Assembly: GCA_040385245.1 (NCBI GenBank)
Contig: JAZKHT010000004.1
Span: 244,979 to 308,978 of the forward strand
Length of the DNA: 64,000 bases
Source: JAZKHT01 sp040385245
GTDB taxonomy: Bacteria > Pseudomonadota > Alphaproteobacteria > Rhodobacterales > Rhodobacteraceae
Direction of reading: 5' to 3'
The notes under the pieces were generated by a model. That model had not been told where the DNA came from and searched no databases. It was given only the letters and a program-made list of their open reading frames with translations. Positions 43,467-52,013 of this stretch are shown piece after piece. The position numbers and the translations under genes are program-made. The stretch's first letter is position 1; each line of letters starts with the position of its first letter.

Positions 43467-44301
43467 GATCGACCCCCGCTGTGGTATCCAGCATCGCATG
43501 GGCCCGCATCGCCTCGGCCAGCAGATCGGGCCAGGGGGGCAGATCATTGTCCCATTCGATCAGCGTGGGCAACGGGCCGGTGCGGGCCAGCACATGGGCA
43601 TAAAGCGACCAGACAGGGTCGGCAACCGGGCAGCCATGTGCGTCGATCAGCAACGGGCCAGACGGCAGCATTTCGGTGTCATGCCCCCCAAGGTGAACCT
43701 CGGCCACTGCCGACAGGGGAAAGGCCGACAGGTAGGCCAGCGGATCGGTGCGGTGATTGGTGGCCGAGACAAAGACGTTGTTCACATCCAGCAGCAACCC
43801 ACAGCCGGTCCGTTGCACCAACTGCGCCAGAAACTCGGTCTCCGGGATCGTGGATTGTTCAAACAGAACATAGGTGGACGGGTTTTCCAACAGCATTTGC
43901 CGCCCCAGCGCATCCTGCACGCGAGCCACATGCGCGCAGACCTGCGTCAGCGTCTCGTCGGTATAGGGCAGGGGCAGGAGATCGTTCAGATAATCGCCGC
44001 CATGGCTGGACCACGCCAGATGTTCGGAAAAGCTGTCTGGCTGATAGCGGTCGCACAGCACGCGCAGACGGGCCAGATGATCGGCGTTCAGATCATCCGC
44101 CCCGCCGATCGACAGGCCGACCCCATGAAGCGATAGCGCAAAGTCCGCGCGCAGGGCAGACAGTTGCGCATGCGGCAACCCACCCGCCCCCATGTAGTTT
44201 TCGGCATGCACCTCGAAAAACCCTAAACGCGGTCTGGTGCTGCGGATGGCGTCGAAATGTTCGGGTTTGAAACCGACACCGGTAGAAGCGGGCAGGGGCA
44301 T
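43450..44301 (-). CDS. bufB: DUF692 multinuclear non-heme iron oxidase (MNIO, BufB-type)
   Basis: 283 residues, TIM-barrel type. Metal-binding residues are seen in FFEVHAENYMG, LSLHGVGLSIGG, FSEHLAWS, LLENPSTYVLF, GLLLDVNNVFVSATNH, AEVHLGGHD, LIDAHGCP and LIEWDNDLPPW, the full DUF692 set. MNIO enzymes use di- or tri-iron centres to convert Cys residues in precursor peptides, giving oxazolone/thioamide or thiooxazole groups that bind copper. It follows the precursor gene with a hairpin between and overlaps the DUF2063 gene. Confidence 0.95.
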   Translation of the reverse strand: MPLPASTGVGFKPEHFDAIRSTRPRLGFFEVHAENYMGAGGLPHAQLSALRADFALSLHGVGLSIGGADDLNADHLARLRVLCDRYQPDSFSEHLAWSSHGGDYLNDLLPLPYTDETLTQVCAHVARVQDALGRQMLLENPSTYVLFEQSTIPETEFLAQLVQRTGCGLLLDVNNVFVSATNHRTDPLAYLSAFPLSAVAEVHLGGHDTEMLPSGPLLIDAHGCPVADPVWSLYAHVLARTGPLPTLIEWDNDLPPWPDLLAEAMRAHAMLDTTAGVDLARAS

Positions 44302-44322
44302 GGGCTATCCTTTCAGACGGGG

Positions 44323-44351
44323 TCAGGGCGGGGCTTCAGTCCCCGCCCTGA
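44323..44351 (-). promoter_or_regulatory. Intercistronic hairpin between the bufferin precursor and MNIO genes
   Basis: Eleven-base perfect arms (tcagggcgggg at 44323-44333 and its complement at 44341-44351) enclose a seven-base loop. No U tract follows in the direction of the operon. It lies seven bases after the precursor stop and 21 before the bufB start. It probably stabilises the precursor mRNA or partly terminates, giving more precursor than enzyme. Confidence 0.65.
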
Positions 44352-44358
44352 TACGGAA

Positions 44359-44667
44359 TCACGCCGGGATGTCGCGGGTCAGTGCCTCTAGCGCGCCCAT
44401 GCGTGCGGTGCCATCGTCGGCGGCAGGCAGGTCCATCGTAACGCAGGTGCCAGCCGGAACCAGCTTCCATGCGTTGCCCTGATAATCGACCATCGATGTG
44501 CCTGCGCAGGTGGTGCCAGCCCCCGCCGCGCAATCGTTTTGGCCGGCCAGCGCCACGCCAAAGCATTTTTCCATTTCGCCCTCGGCATGGGCAGCGGTCA
44601 CTGCCATCGCGGACAGCGCGCACGCCAGCGTGGCACCCAAGGCAAGGGTCGATTTCATCATCGTCAT
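44359..44667 (-). CDS. bufA: DUF2282 bufferin-type RiPP precursor
   Basis: 102 residues from the ATG at 44667, with GGAGA seven bases upstream. A signal peptide ends around AVTAAHA (residue 28). The mature part has exactly four Cys: Cys35 (EKCFGVALAGQNDC also gives Cys46), Cys54 (TTCAGTS) and Cys75 (VPAGTC). The EKC(F/Y)GVA-AGQNDCAAG and CAGTS patterns are the DUF2282/BufA1 signature. Known bufferins are exported, Cys-modified peptides that sequester copper. A promoter should lie in the 70 bases before it; copper response is inferred only from family knowledge. Confidence 0.93.
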   Translation of the reverse strand: MTMMKSTLALGATLACALSAMAVTAAHAEGEMEKCFGVALAGQNDCAAGAGTTCAGTSMVDYQGNAWKLVPAGTCVTMDLPAADDGTARMGALEALTRDIPA

Positions 44668-44739
44668 GTCATTCTCCGTGTCTGACCAACGCAGCCCGCT
44701 TGTCGGGTCGGCAAAGGGCAGTTCGACGGGGGCGCATCT

Positions 44740-45567
44740 TTGTTACGTCCATCACGAAAGGGTGTTTCTGCGGCGGCGGGTCAGTCGGTTGGCGCGGCTT
44801 TGGCCGGGGGCCTTGGGCCGGGTATCCTGCTGGTGGTGTCCCTTGCCGTCTCCAACTATGTCGTCTCGCGTCAGCGTGGCTATGGCACGGTCGTGCACTT
44901 TGATCGCGCCCGATTTGCCCGGTCCATCCTGCGGGCCATGCCATCTGTGGGCGCGCCAATCATCATCCTTACCGGAATGTTTTCGGGCATCGTGACGCCG
45001 ACCGAAGGCGCGGGGCTTGCCGTTCTTTACACCCTGCTTGTGGGCGGCCTTGTGCACCGCGAAATCGGGTGGCGCGATTTCGTCGAACTGGCCATCAAGG
45101 CCGGACAGCTAGCCGGCACGGTGCTGTTGATCCTGATGGTGGCCTCGGCCGCGACGTTTATCTTCACCGTTGATCTGATGCCGCAAAAGGCATCCGGGCT
45201 GTTGTCCCTGATCAGCGGATCGCCCTTTGTGACGCTGCTGATGATGGGGCTGATCTTCCTGATCGTCGGCATGTTGATGGACATCGTCGCCGCCGCGCTT
45301 ATGCTGATCCCGGTGTTGATGCCCGCGGCGGTCGCGGCAGGGGTGGACCCGATGCATTTCCTGATCTTCATGGTCACTTGCCTTGCGATCGGTCTTGCAA
45401 CGCCGCCCGTCGGCACCTGCCTGTTCGCCACGGCCTATGTCGCCAAGATCCCGACCGAGCGGTTGGTGATCGCCAGCCTGCCATTCTATGCCATCAACAT
45501 CTTCGCCGCGATCCTTGTGGCAGCCTTTCCGCAGATCGTCATGTGGCCCATCGCCCTGCTGACATGA
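44740..45567 (+). pseudogene. TRAP transporter large permease (DctM type), 5'-truncated
   Basis: From about 44788 the frame encodes the C-terminal 60 percent of a DctM protein: GGLGPGILLVV, APIIILTGMFSGIVTPTEGAG, MDIVAAALMLIPVLMP and LATPPVGTCLFATAYVAKIP. Full members have about 425 residues and here only about 260 align, so the first five or six helices are missing. The few residues before GLGPG are unrelated, marking a deletion junction. No DctP or DctQ gene is nearby. The protein, if made, is unlikely to transport. It still overlaps gntK by ATGA. Confidence 0.8.
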
Positions 45568-46070
45568 CGCAGACCCGGATCGTCGTCATGGGGGTATCCG
45601 GATGCGGGAAATCCACCGTCGGCCTGGCCTTGGCGCGGCGGCTTGGCGCGGGCTTTCTTGAAGGGGACAGCCTGCATCCCGCTGATAACATTCGTGCCAT
45701 GACATCCGGAATTGCGCTGACCGATGCCATGCGGCTGCCATGGTTGGAGGATGTGGCCAACGCGCTACATGGTGGACCAACGGGCAGTGTCGCCGCCTGC
45801 TCGGCCTTGCGCTGGAGCTACCGGGATATCTTGCGACGGCAGGGGGCAGTGTTCTTTGTGCACTTGGAAATAGGTCTGCAGGAAACCCGTGCCCGGATGC
45901 AGGCCAGATCCGGGCATTTCATGAACCCGGCCCTTGCCGACAGCCAACATGCCAGCCTTGAACCTCTGCAAGGCGATGAATGGGGGATGACCGTTGCGGC
46001 GGGCTTGCCGTCAGACGTGCTGGTAAACCTGATCTGCGACCACCTTCAGACCCATTCACGCGATACGTGA
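45564..46070 (+). CDS. gntK: Gluconokinase
   Basis: 168 residues. The P-loop GVSGCGKSTVG, the substrate-site GDSLHPADNIRAMTSGIALTD and RLPWLEDVAN, and the C-terminal SGHFMNPALADSQHASLEPL are diagnostic of GntK. It phosphorylates gluconate to 6-phosphogluconate. The ATGA overlap with the TRAP permease indicates that an earlier gluconate (sugar-acid) uptake operon stood here, of which only this end remains. Confidence 0.93.
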   Translation: MTQTRIVVMGVSGCGKSTVGLALARRLGAGFLEGDSLHPADNIRAMTSGIALTDAMRLPWLEDVANALHGGPTGSVAACSALRWSYRDILRRQGAVFFVHLEIGLQETRARMQARSGHFMNPALADSQHASLEPLQGDEWGMTVAAGLPSDVLVNLICDHLQTHSRDT

Positions 46071-46425
46071 AGGGCAGAAATCGCTGGGTGCAAATCTTGC
46101 GCGTATGAACCGCGTCCCAAGTCTGTTCGCGGGATTCTGACGTGGCGATCACCCTGCCGCCAAGGGCGGCGATGTCGAATCATCGTGCGGCCCATCCCGT
46201 GTCACGACTTCGTGTTCGTGCGGCTGCGGATTGATCCAGATATTTAAAATGCAGGATTTAAGGCTTCACCGGTGTATTTGCCGTCGACCAGGGATGGCAT
46301 TGACCAACCTAAAGAATTGACTCGTTGATCAAAAGTTACCCAACTAGCGCACAGGGCTGCGGAAATAAGTGGCATTCAGCGCCGCGCCGGTGCCCCATTG
46401 AAGAAACCTCTGGGAGGAGACCAAA
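46071..46425. other. Intergenic region upstream of ugpB
   Basis: No gene was recognised. It becomes AT-rich near 46240-46345. A ttgact at 46317 with caacta 18 bases later could be a weak promoter. No pair of Pho-box repeats (ctgtcat) was seen. GGAGGAG precedes the ugpB start. Confidence 0.45.
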
Positions 46426-47721
46426 ATGAAGTTTGCTTACTTGTGGGCTGCCGGACTTGCCTCGCTGCCGATCGCAGCACAGGCTCAGACCGAGATTTCC
46501 TGGTGGCACGCCATGACGGGCGCGAATTCCGAGGTCGTGGACAAGATTGCCAGCGATTTCAACGCAAGCCAGACCGAATATGTGGTCAAGCCTGTGTTCA
46601 AGGGCACATATCCCGAGACTTTGAACGCGGGCATCGCTGCGTTCCGTGCCGGTCAGGCACCTGACATCATACAGGTTTTCGATGTCGGCACCGGGGTGAT
46701 GATGGGCGCGCAAGGTGCCATCAAGCCCGTGGCGGAAGTGCTGAGCGAGGCCGGGTTCACCTTTGACAAAAGCCAGTATCTGCCCGGAATCGTCGGCTAT
46801 TACTCCAGTCCAGAAGGCGAGATGCTGTCCTTCCCCTACAACTCGTCCTCGCCGATCCTTTACTACAACAAGGACATTTTCGAGAAGGCCGGGCTGGACG
46901 CGGATACGCCGCCAAAGACCTGGGCCGAGGTTTGGGCCGCTGCCCGCAAGATCAAAGAGAGTGGCGCTGCCACCTGCGGTTACACCTCGACGTGGCTGAC
47001 GTGGATCCACATCGAGAACTTTGCTGCCTGGAACAACGTCTCATGGGCCAGCAACGAGAACGGCCTTGCCGGAACGCCGGAACTGGCCATCGACGGCCCG
47101 CTGTTTGTGAAGCATTTCCAAGAACTTGCTGATCTGGGCAAGGAAGGCGTCTTTGTCTACGGCGGTCGCACGTCAGAGGCCAAGCAGAACTTCACCTCGG
47201 GCGAATGCGGTATTCTGACCGAAAGCTCGGGCGGATTGGGCGATATCGTCAAGTCCGGCCTGAACTATGGCATCGGGCAGTTGCCCTATGATGAAACCGC
47301 GACCGGTGGGCCGCAAAACACCACGCCGGGCGGGGCCTCGTTGTGGGTGATGGGCGGCAAGTCGGACGAGGTTTACAAGGGCGTTGGCACGTTCTTCAAC
47401 TATCTTTCCCAGACCGAGGTACAGCAGTTCCTGCATGAACAGTCGGGCTATCTGCCCGTGACCACCGCCGCATATGAGGCGACCAAGGCATCGGGGTTCT
47501 ACGAGACGAACCCCGCCCGTGAGGTGCCGATCCTGCAGATGTCGGGCAAGGCCCCGACTGAAAACTCCAAGGGTGTACGCGCTCCGAACCTGCCGCAGCT
47601 GCGCGATATCCAGAACGAAGAGTTCGAAAAGATGCTGGCCGGTCAGCAGACCGCCGAGCAGGCGCTGAAGGCGGCAACCGAACGCGGCAACGCCGCGATC
47701 AAAGAGGCCTCGGGCGGCTGA
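46426..47721 (+). CDS. ugpB: sn-Glycerol-3-phosphate ABC transporter, substrate-binding protein
   Basis: 431 residues with signal peptide MKFAYLWAAGLASLPIAAQA. The mature protein begins TEISWWHAMTGANSEVVDKI, the UgpB signature, and has MLSFPYNSSSPILYYNKDIF and GGASLWVMGGKSDEVYKGV, matching residues that contact the phosphate and glycerol groups in E. coli UgpB. It captures glycerol-3-phosphate or its diesters in the periplasm. First gene of ugpBAEC; an intercistronic hairpin follows. Confidence 0.95.
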   Translation: MKFAYLWAAGLASLPIAAQAQTEISWWHAMTGANSEVVDKIASDFNASQTEYVVKPVFKGTYPETLNAGIAAFRAGQAPDIIQVFDVGTGVMMGAQGAIKPVAEVLSEAGFTFDKSQYLPGIVGYYSSPEGEMLSFPYNSSSPILYYNKDIFEKAGLDADTPPKTWAEVWAAARKIKESGAATCGYTSTWLTWIHIENFAAWNNVSWASNENGLAGTPELAIDGPLFVKHFQELADLGKEGVFVYGGRTSEAKQNFTSGECGILTESSGGLGDIVKSGLNYGIGQLPYDETATGGPQNTTPGGASLWVMGGKSDEVYKGVGTFFNYLSQTEVQQFLHEQSGYLPVTTAAYEATKASGFYETNPAREVPILQMSGKAPTENSKGVRAPNLPQLRDIQNEEFEKMLAGQQTAEQALKAATERGNAAIKEASGG

Positions 47722-47736
47722 TACGATAATGTTGAT

Positions 47737-47760
47737 GGGCACCGGCCCCGGTCGGTGCCC
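47737..47760 (+). promoter_or_regulatory. Hairpin between ugpB and ugpA
   Basis: Perfect eight-base arms gggcaccg / cggtgccc enclose an eight-base loop, 15 bases after the ugpB stop. No U tract follows. Such hairpins typically protect the binding-protein mRNA so it exceeds the membrane components. Confidence 0.6.
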
Positions 47761-47794
47761 GCATTCGTAAAGGCGCACAGGGCAAGGATTGAGG

Positions 47795-48676
47795 ATGCGA
47801 CGGACAGTTTTCCCGCACAAGGTTCTGCCTTGGCTTCTTCTGGCGCCCCAGTTGGCGATCACGCTTATCTTCTTTTACTGGCCGGCCGCGCAGGCGTTTC
47901 GTCAATCTGTGCTGCGCGAAGACCCCTTCGGACTGCGCAGCACCTTTGTCGGACTGGCGAACTTCCGCAAGGTGCTGGGCGACGCCAGTTACCTGAATTC
48001 GGTCAAGGTGACGGCGGTCTTTTCGGTGCTGGTTGCCTTTTTCGCGCTGACAATCGCGCTGTTCCTGGCCGTGCAGGCCGAAAAGATCGTGCGCGGCAAA
48101 GGGTTCTACCGCACCCTGATGATTTGGCCCTATGCGGTCGCCCCGGCCATCGCGGGGATGCTGTGGCTGTTCATGTTCAACCCGTCGTTCGGCACGCTGG
48201 CCTGGCCGCTGCGCCAGATGGGGATTGACTGGAATCCGCTGCTGGACGGCGAACAGGCGATGGCGCTGGTGGTGGCAGCGGCGACGTGGAAGCAGATCAG
48301 CTATAACTTCCTGTTCTTTATCGCAGGACTGCAGGCCATTCCCAAATCCTTGCTGGAGGCGGCGGCAATTGACGGTGCAAGCAGACGCCATGCGTTCTGG
48401 ACGATCGTCTTTCCCCTGCTGACCCCGACCACGTTCTTCTTGTTGGTGGTCAACACGGTTTATGCGCTGTTCGACACGTTCGGCATCATCCATGCCGTGA
48501 CCAGCGGCGGGCCGGGAAAATCGACTGAAACACTGGTCTACAAGGTTTACAACGACGGTTTCGTCAACCTGATCATGGGCGATTCCGCGGCGCAATCGGT
48601 GATCCTGATGGTGATCGTCATCACGCTGACGGCCTTCCAGTTCCGGTTCATCGAAAAGCGGGTGCACTATGGATAA
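47795..48676 (+). CDS. ugpA: sn-Glycerol-3-phosphate ABC transporter permease UgpA
   Basis: 293 residues from the ATG at 47795 (AAGGA six bases upstream); a TTG two codons earlier is possible. Six membrane helices; EAA loop LEAAAIDGASRRHAFWTIVFPLL. The N-terminal VLPWLLLAPQLAITLIFFYW is typical UgpA, and the length equals the E. coli protein. It forms the channel with UgpE. Eight-base overlap with ugpE. Confidence 0.95.
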   Translation: MRRTVFPHKVLPWLLLAPQLAITLIFFYWPAAQAFRQSVLREDPFGLRSTFVGLANFRKVLGDASYLNSVKVTAVFSVLVAFFALTIALFLAVQAEKIVRGKGFYRTLMIWPYAVAPAIAGMLWLFMFNPSFGTLAWPLRQMGIDWNPLLDGEQAMALVVAAATWKQISYNFLFFIAGLQAIPKSLLEAAAIDGASRRHAFWTIVFPLLTPTTFFLLVVNTVYALFDTFGIIHAVTSGGPGKSTETLVYKVYNDGFVNLIMGDSAAQSVILMVIVITLTAFQFRFIEKRVHYG

Positions 48677-49538
48677 CGGGCAGCACACGCCACTTGCCGC
48701 GCGCGGCCCGGCGCGGTTGATGGCGCATTTCTGGATGATCCTTGGCGTCATCGTCGTGGCCTTTCCAATCTATTATGTCGTCATCGCCTCGACCCATTCC
48801 ACACAGACGATCCTGCGCCCGCCCCTGCCGCTGCTGCCCGGTCCGCAGGTGCTGCAAAACTACGACGAGGCGTTTTCGGGCGGGATCGGGCGGATCGGCG
48901 GGGTCAGCCTGTGGCGTCTGCTGGGCAATACCACCCTGATCGCCATGGGCATCGCTCTGGGCAAGATCGCGATTTCGATGGCGTCGGCCTATGCCATTGT
49001 CTTCTTTCGTTTTCCGCTGCGCATGGCGTGCTTTTGGCTGATCTTCATCACGCTGATGCTGCCGGTCGAGGTGCGGATTCAACCGACCTACAAGGTGATG
49101 GTCGATCTGGGGCTGATCGACACCTATGCAGGGCTGATCCTGCCCCTGATTGCGTCGGCAACAGCCACACTGCTGTTCCGGCAGTTTTTCATGACCATCC
49201 CGGACGAGTTGCTGGAGGCCGCCCGCGTGGACGGCGCGGGTCCGTGGCGGTTCTTCAAGGATATCCTGTGGCCGCTGTCTCTGACCAATGTGGCGGCGAT
49301 TTTCGTGATCCAGTTCATTTATGGCTGGACGCAATACCTGTGGCCGCTGCTGGTCACCAATTCGAATGAAATGAACACCATCGTCATCGCGTTGAAAAAG
49401 ATGATCTCTTTCGCGGATGCCGATACCCCCTGGAACCTCGTCATGGTGACCTCCGTGCTGGCCATCCTGCCGCCGATCCTTGTGGTCGTGGTGATGCAGC
49501 GGTGGTTCGTGAAGGGCCTTGTCGAGACGGAGAAGTGA
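48669..49538 (+). CDS. ugpE: sn-Glycerol-3-phosphate ABC transporter permease UgpE
   Basis: 289 residues with six membrane helices. EAA loop LLEAARVDGAGPWRFFKDILWPLS; LPVEVRIQPTYKVMVDLGLIDTYAG and QFIYGWTQYLWPLL are conserved in UgpE. The C-terminus VVVVMQRWFVKGLVETEK is the usual family ending. Partner of UgpA in glycerol-3-phosphate import. Its stop is directly followed by the ugpC ATG. Confidence 0.95.
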   Translation: MDNGQHTPLAARGPARLMAHFWMILGVIVVAFPIYYVVIASTHSTQTILRPPLPLLPGPQVLQNYDEAFSGGIGRIGGVSLWRLLGNTTLIAMGIALGKIAISMASAYAIVFFRFPLRMACFWLIFITLMLPVEVRIQPTYKVMVDLGLIDTYAGLILPLIASATATLLFRQFFMTIPDELLEAARVDGAGPWRFFKDILWPLSLTNVAAIFVIQFIYGWTQYLWPLLVTNSNEMNTIVIALKKMISFADADTPWNLVMVTSVLAILPPILVVVVMQRWFVKGLVETEK

Positions 49539-50609
49539 ATGGCACGTATCCTGCTGAACGATTTGCGTAAAAGCTATGCCGGGCAACAGGTGATCCACGG
49601 CATCACCATGGACATCCCGAATGGTGAATTCGTGGTGATCGTGGGGCCGTCCGGCTGCGGAAAGTCCACGCTTCTGCGCATGGTCGCCGGGCTGGAAAGC
49701 ATCAGTTCCGGCACTGTCGAGATCAACGACAGGATCGTGAATGATCTGGAACCGCGCCAGCGCGACATTGCGATGGTGTTTCAGAACTACGCGCTTTACC
49801 CGCATATGAGCGTGCGGGAAAACATGGCCTACGGGCTGAAGATCGCCAGGATGTCCAAGGCGGAAATCGAGAAATCCGTCGCCCGCGTGGCTGCGATGCT
49901 GGAGTTGGAGCCCTATCTGGATCGCAAGCCGCGCGCCCTTTCGGGGGGGCAGCGTCAGCGCGTCGCCATGGGGCGGGCATTGGTGCGCGAACCCTCGGCC
50001 TTTCTGCTGGATGAGCCGCTGTCGAACCTGGACGCCAAGTTGCGGGTTCAGATGCGCTTGCAGATCAAGGACCTGCATTTGCGGACCGGGCAGACCACCC
50101 TCTATGTCACCCATGATCAGGTCGAGGCGATGACGCTGGCCGACCGCCTGATCGTGATGAACAAGGGCGTCGCCGAACAGATCGCGACCCCGCACGAGGT
50201 TTACATGCATCCTGCCAGCGAATTCGTGGCGGGCTTCATCGGATCACCGGCCATGAACATCTTCACCATTGGCTGCGAAGACGGTGTTGCGGTATTGCCG
50301 GGCGGTCACCGGCTGCCGTTGCCGGACCTGCCCGGCAAGGGGACCTACCGCCTTGGCTTTCGCCCCGAGGATCTGGAAGTTGTGGACCAAAGCACCCCGG
50401 CCATTCCGGTCGTGCTGCGGTCGGTGGAATGGCTGGGTGCCGACGCCTTCGGATATGGCGTCATCGAAGGGTCGGACGAGCTGGTAACGCTGCGTCTTTC
50501 GGGCAATACGGCCATCGCCCGCGGCGACCGCCTGCATGTCGCCCCCTTTGCCGGCCGTTTTCATGTGTTTGCGTTGGACACAGGCAAACGGGTCGAGGGG
50601 CAGACCTGA
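49539..50609 (+). CDS. ugpC: sn-Glycerol-3-phosphate ABC transporter ATP-binding protein UgpC
   Basis: 356 residues. Walker A GPSGCGKSTLLRMVAG, Q-loop MVFQNYALYPHMSV, signature LSGGQRQRVAMGRALV, Walker B AFLLDEPLSNLDAKLR and switch His YVTHDQVEAM are complete. The C-terminal MalK-type OB/TOBE domain has FIGSPAMNIF and LGFRPEDLEVVD. It powers UgpAE. Last gene of the operon; no clear terminator seen after it. Confidence 0.96.
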   Translation: MARILLNDLRKSYAGQQVIHGITMDIPNGEFVVIVGPSGCGKSTLLRMVAGLESISSGTVEINDRIVNDLEPRQRDIAMVFQNYALYPHMSVRENMAYGLKIARMSKAEIEKSVARVAAMLELEPYLDRKPRALSGGQRQRVAMGRALVREPSAFLLDEPLSNLDAKLRVQMRLQIKDLHLRTGQTTLYVTHDQVEAMTLADRLIVMNKGVAEQIATPHEVYMHPASEFVAGFIGSPAMNIFTIGCEDGVAVLPGGHRLPLPDLPGKGTYRLGFRPEDLEVVDQSTPAIPVVLRSVEWLGADAFGYGVIEGSDELVTLRLSGNTAIARGDRLHVAPFAGRFHVFALDTGKRVEGQT

Positions 50610-51004
50610 CGGCCAGATTGACTGCCGATCGGACAGGACGGGGGTCGGTCTGCGGGGATGACCGGACCATGACAGATCGCCAAACCCCCGCGCTCTGCGG
50701 GAACCGCCACCGACACCGTATTCAAATTTTTAAGTGGTTTGATGGGCAGTGGCCCAAGTTTGTGACCTTATCTTGAGAAATTAGGTCCAAGTGGCGGAGG
50801 CGGTGTCAGTAGAATTTTTTGATCAACGATTGGATATAATTGTATTTTCTATACAAAGCAAAACACATGTACCACATTACATACCACGCGGCGCTCATTG
50901 AGCATTCAAGCAATCTACTTAAAGGCGGCGACCCGAACCGACACGTGACGCCAGTGCCAAGCGAGACGGGCCTGTTGTGGTGGTGTCAGCGGGATTGGTG
51001 CTTT
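50610..51004. other. Intergenic boundary region, AT-rich
   Basis: No gene recognised. After about 50720 base composition changes sharply: 50805-50900 is AT-rich, with tataat at 50835 and a small inverted repeat ttgtat-tttct-atacaa at 50840-50856. This marks the start of the accessory part of the window. Confidence 0.5.
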
Positions 51005-51205
51005 CTAGTCTAATTGATCCTGGGCGGCCGCGCTAAGGGGTTCGCTGAAGACCGGCGTGCCCTCGTCGGTGAATGACACAAGACCCTCGTCAAAGGCGGC
51101 ATCCCATAGGACAGATAGGAGCAGGCCATTGTCGGGGCTCAGCCGCCGACATCGCCAGACCCCGCCGCCCAGACCTTGGGCGGAAAAGGACAAGTGGCAC
51201 GGCAA
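51005..51205 (-). pseudogene. Fragment of an HNH_2-type endonuclease (C-terminal end)
   Basis: About 45 residues match the end of HNH_2 (pfam13391-like) proteins: LSPDNGLLLSVLWDAAFDEG then LVSFTDEGTPVFSE. Full proteins of this type have about 200-300 residues with a C...H-H metal centre, which is absent here. The upstream part of the frame is unrelated. A 5'-truncated remnant. Confidence 0.6.
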
Positions 51206-51267
51206 GACTACTCAGGCCCTGCCGCACCTTTTCCCGACAGTCCAACGGTTGAAGCGCCAGGCCCAGA

Positions 51268-51915
51268 TCAGGCATCCGTCAGCACGCCAGGTTCACCCCC
51301 CACTACATCCCAGAACTCCGAGCGTGGATTGGACCGCGGGAAATCCATCGCCGGTACCTGAACGCCGAGGAAGTCACACAGCGGGGCCCACCCCTGCCGC
51401 ACGTCGAACACGAGAAGCCGGTCTGCAGGAATGATCTCTCGTACCCTTGCATTGTGCGCCCGGTAGGCCGCGATGGCCGAGGACCTATCGGCGTGGTCGC
51501 CGAAGACCGGGTCGACCATGGTCTTCTTGATCTCGCGGAACAGCGCGGCAAGATGCGGTGGCAGCGGCACTTGATCCAGCACCGTGTGGAACTTGCCGAT
51601 GGTCGCAGAGAAACTCTCCCACCACGCATTCTCGTCCCGCTGGGTATGCACCAGCTTCGCGTCCGGAAAGGCGATCGATGCTTCGTGCCAGTAGTGCACG
51701 CCCGGCCAGTCAACCTGACTGACGAAACCCTCGTACATCGAGTCCCAATCGATCTCTTCTCCCAGCATGGCCGCCATCCACAGCGCCTGCTGCCGCTCGC
51801 TCGCCATGACCTCGTACATGTGGTGGCAGGGACCGAAGCCCAGCGTTTCCAATGCCTCTTTCATGGATTTCGTGCCGGTCCGGCCAAAGCCAGACCCGAT
51901 GATTTTCAACGCCAT
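51268..51915 (-). CDS. Sulfotransferase family protein (Sulfotransfer_4 type)
   Basis: 215 residues from the ATG at 51915 (MALKIIGSGFGRTGTKSMKE) with CAGGGAA nine bases upstream; in-frame ATGs further up lack good sites. GSGFGRTGTKSMKEALETLG is the PAPS 5'-phosphosulfate loop, and HTQRDENAWWESF the 3'-phosphate site. GFGPCHHMYEV is typical of the P-loop sulfotransferases of pfam17784. It would transfer sulfate from PAPS to an unknown acceptor. Divergent from a LysR gene. Confidence 0.88.
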   Translation of the reverse strand: MALKIIGSGFGRTGTKSMKEALETLGFGPCHHMYEVMASERQQALWMAAMLGEEIDWDSMYEGFVSQVDWPGVHYWHEASIAFPDAKLVHTQRDENAWWESFSATIGKFHTVLDQVPLPPHLAALFREIKKTMVDPVFGDHADRSSAIAAYRAHNARVREIIPADRLLVFDVRQGWAPLCDFLGVQVPAMDFPRSNPRSEFWDVVGGEPGVLTDA

Positions 51916-52013
51916 TTTCAGATTCCCTGTGTTTGCTGTAGCCATTGCATCGTGATGTGAGGCAAGCTTGCGCCCGGAAGCTCCTTCCGTCGAACGAAGA
52001 GATTTCATCCACG

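Noticed and set aside
48648..50210. 520-codon minus-strand frame opposite ugpE and ugpC
   Set aside because: Antisense to two strongly supported genes and very rich in His/Gln/Arg. No domain recognisable.
50835..50856. tataat and a small inverted repeat as a promoter
   Set aside because: No -35 element at the right distance and no gene immediately downstream in that direction; noted only in the intergenic entry.
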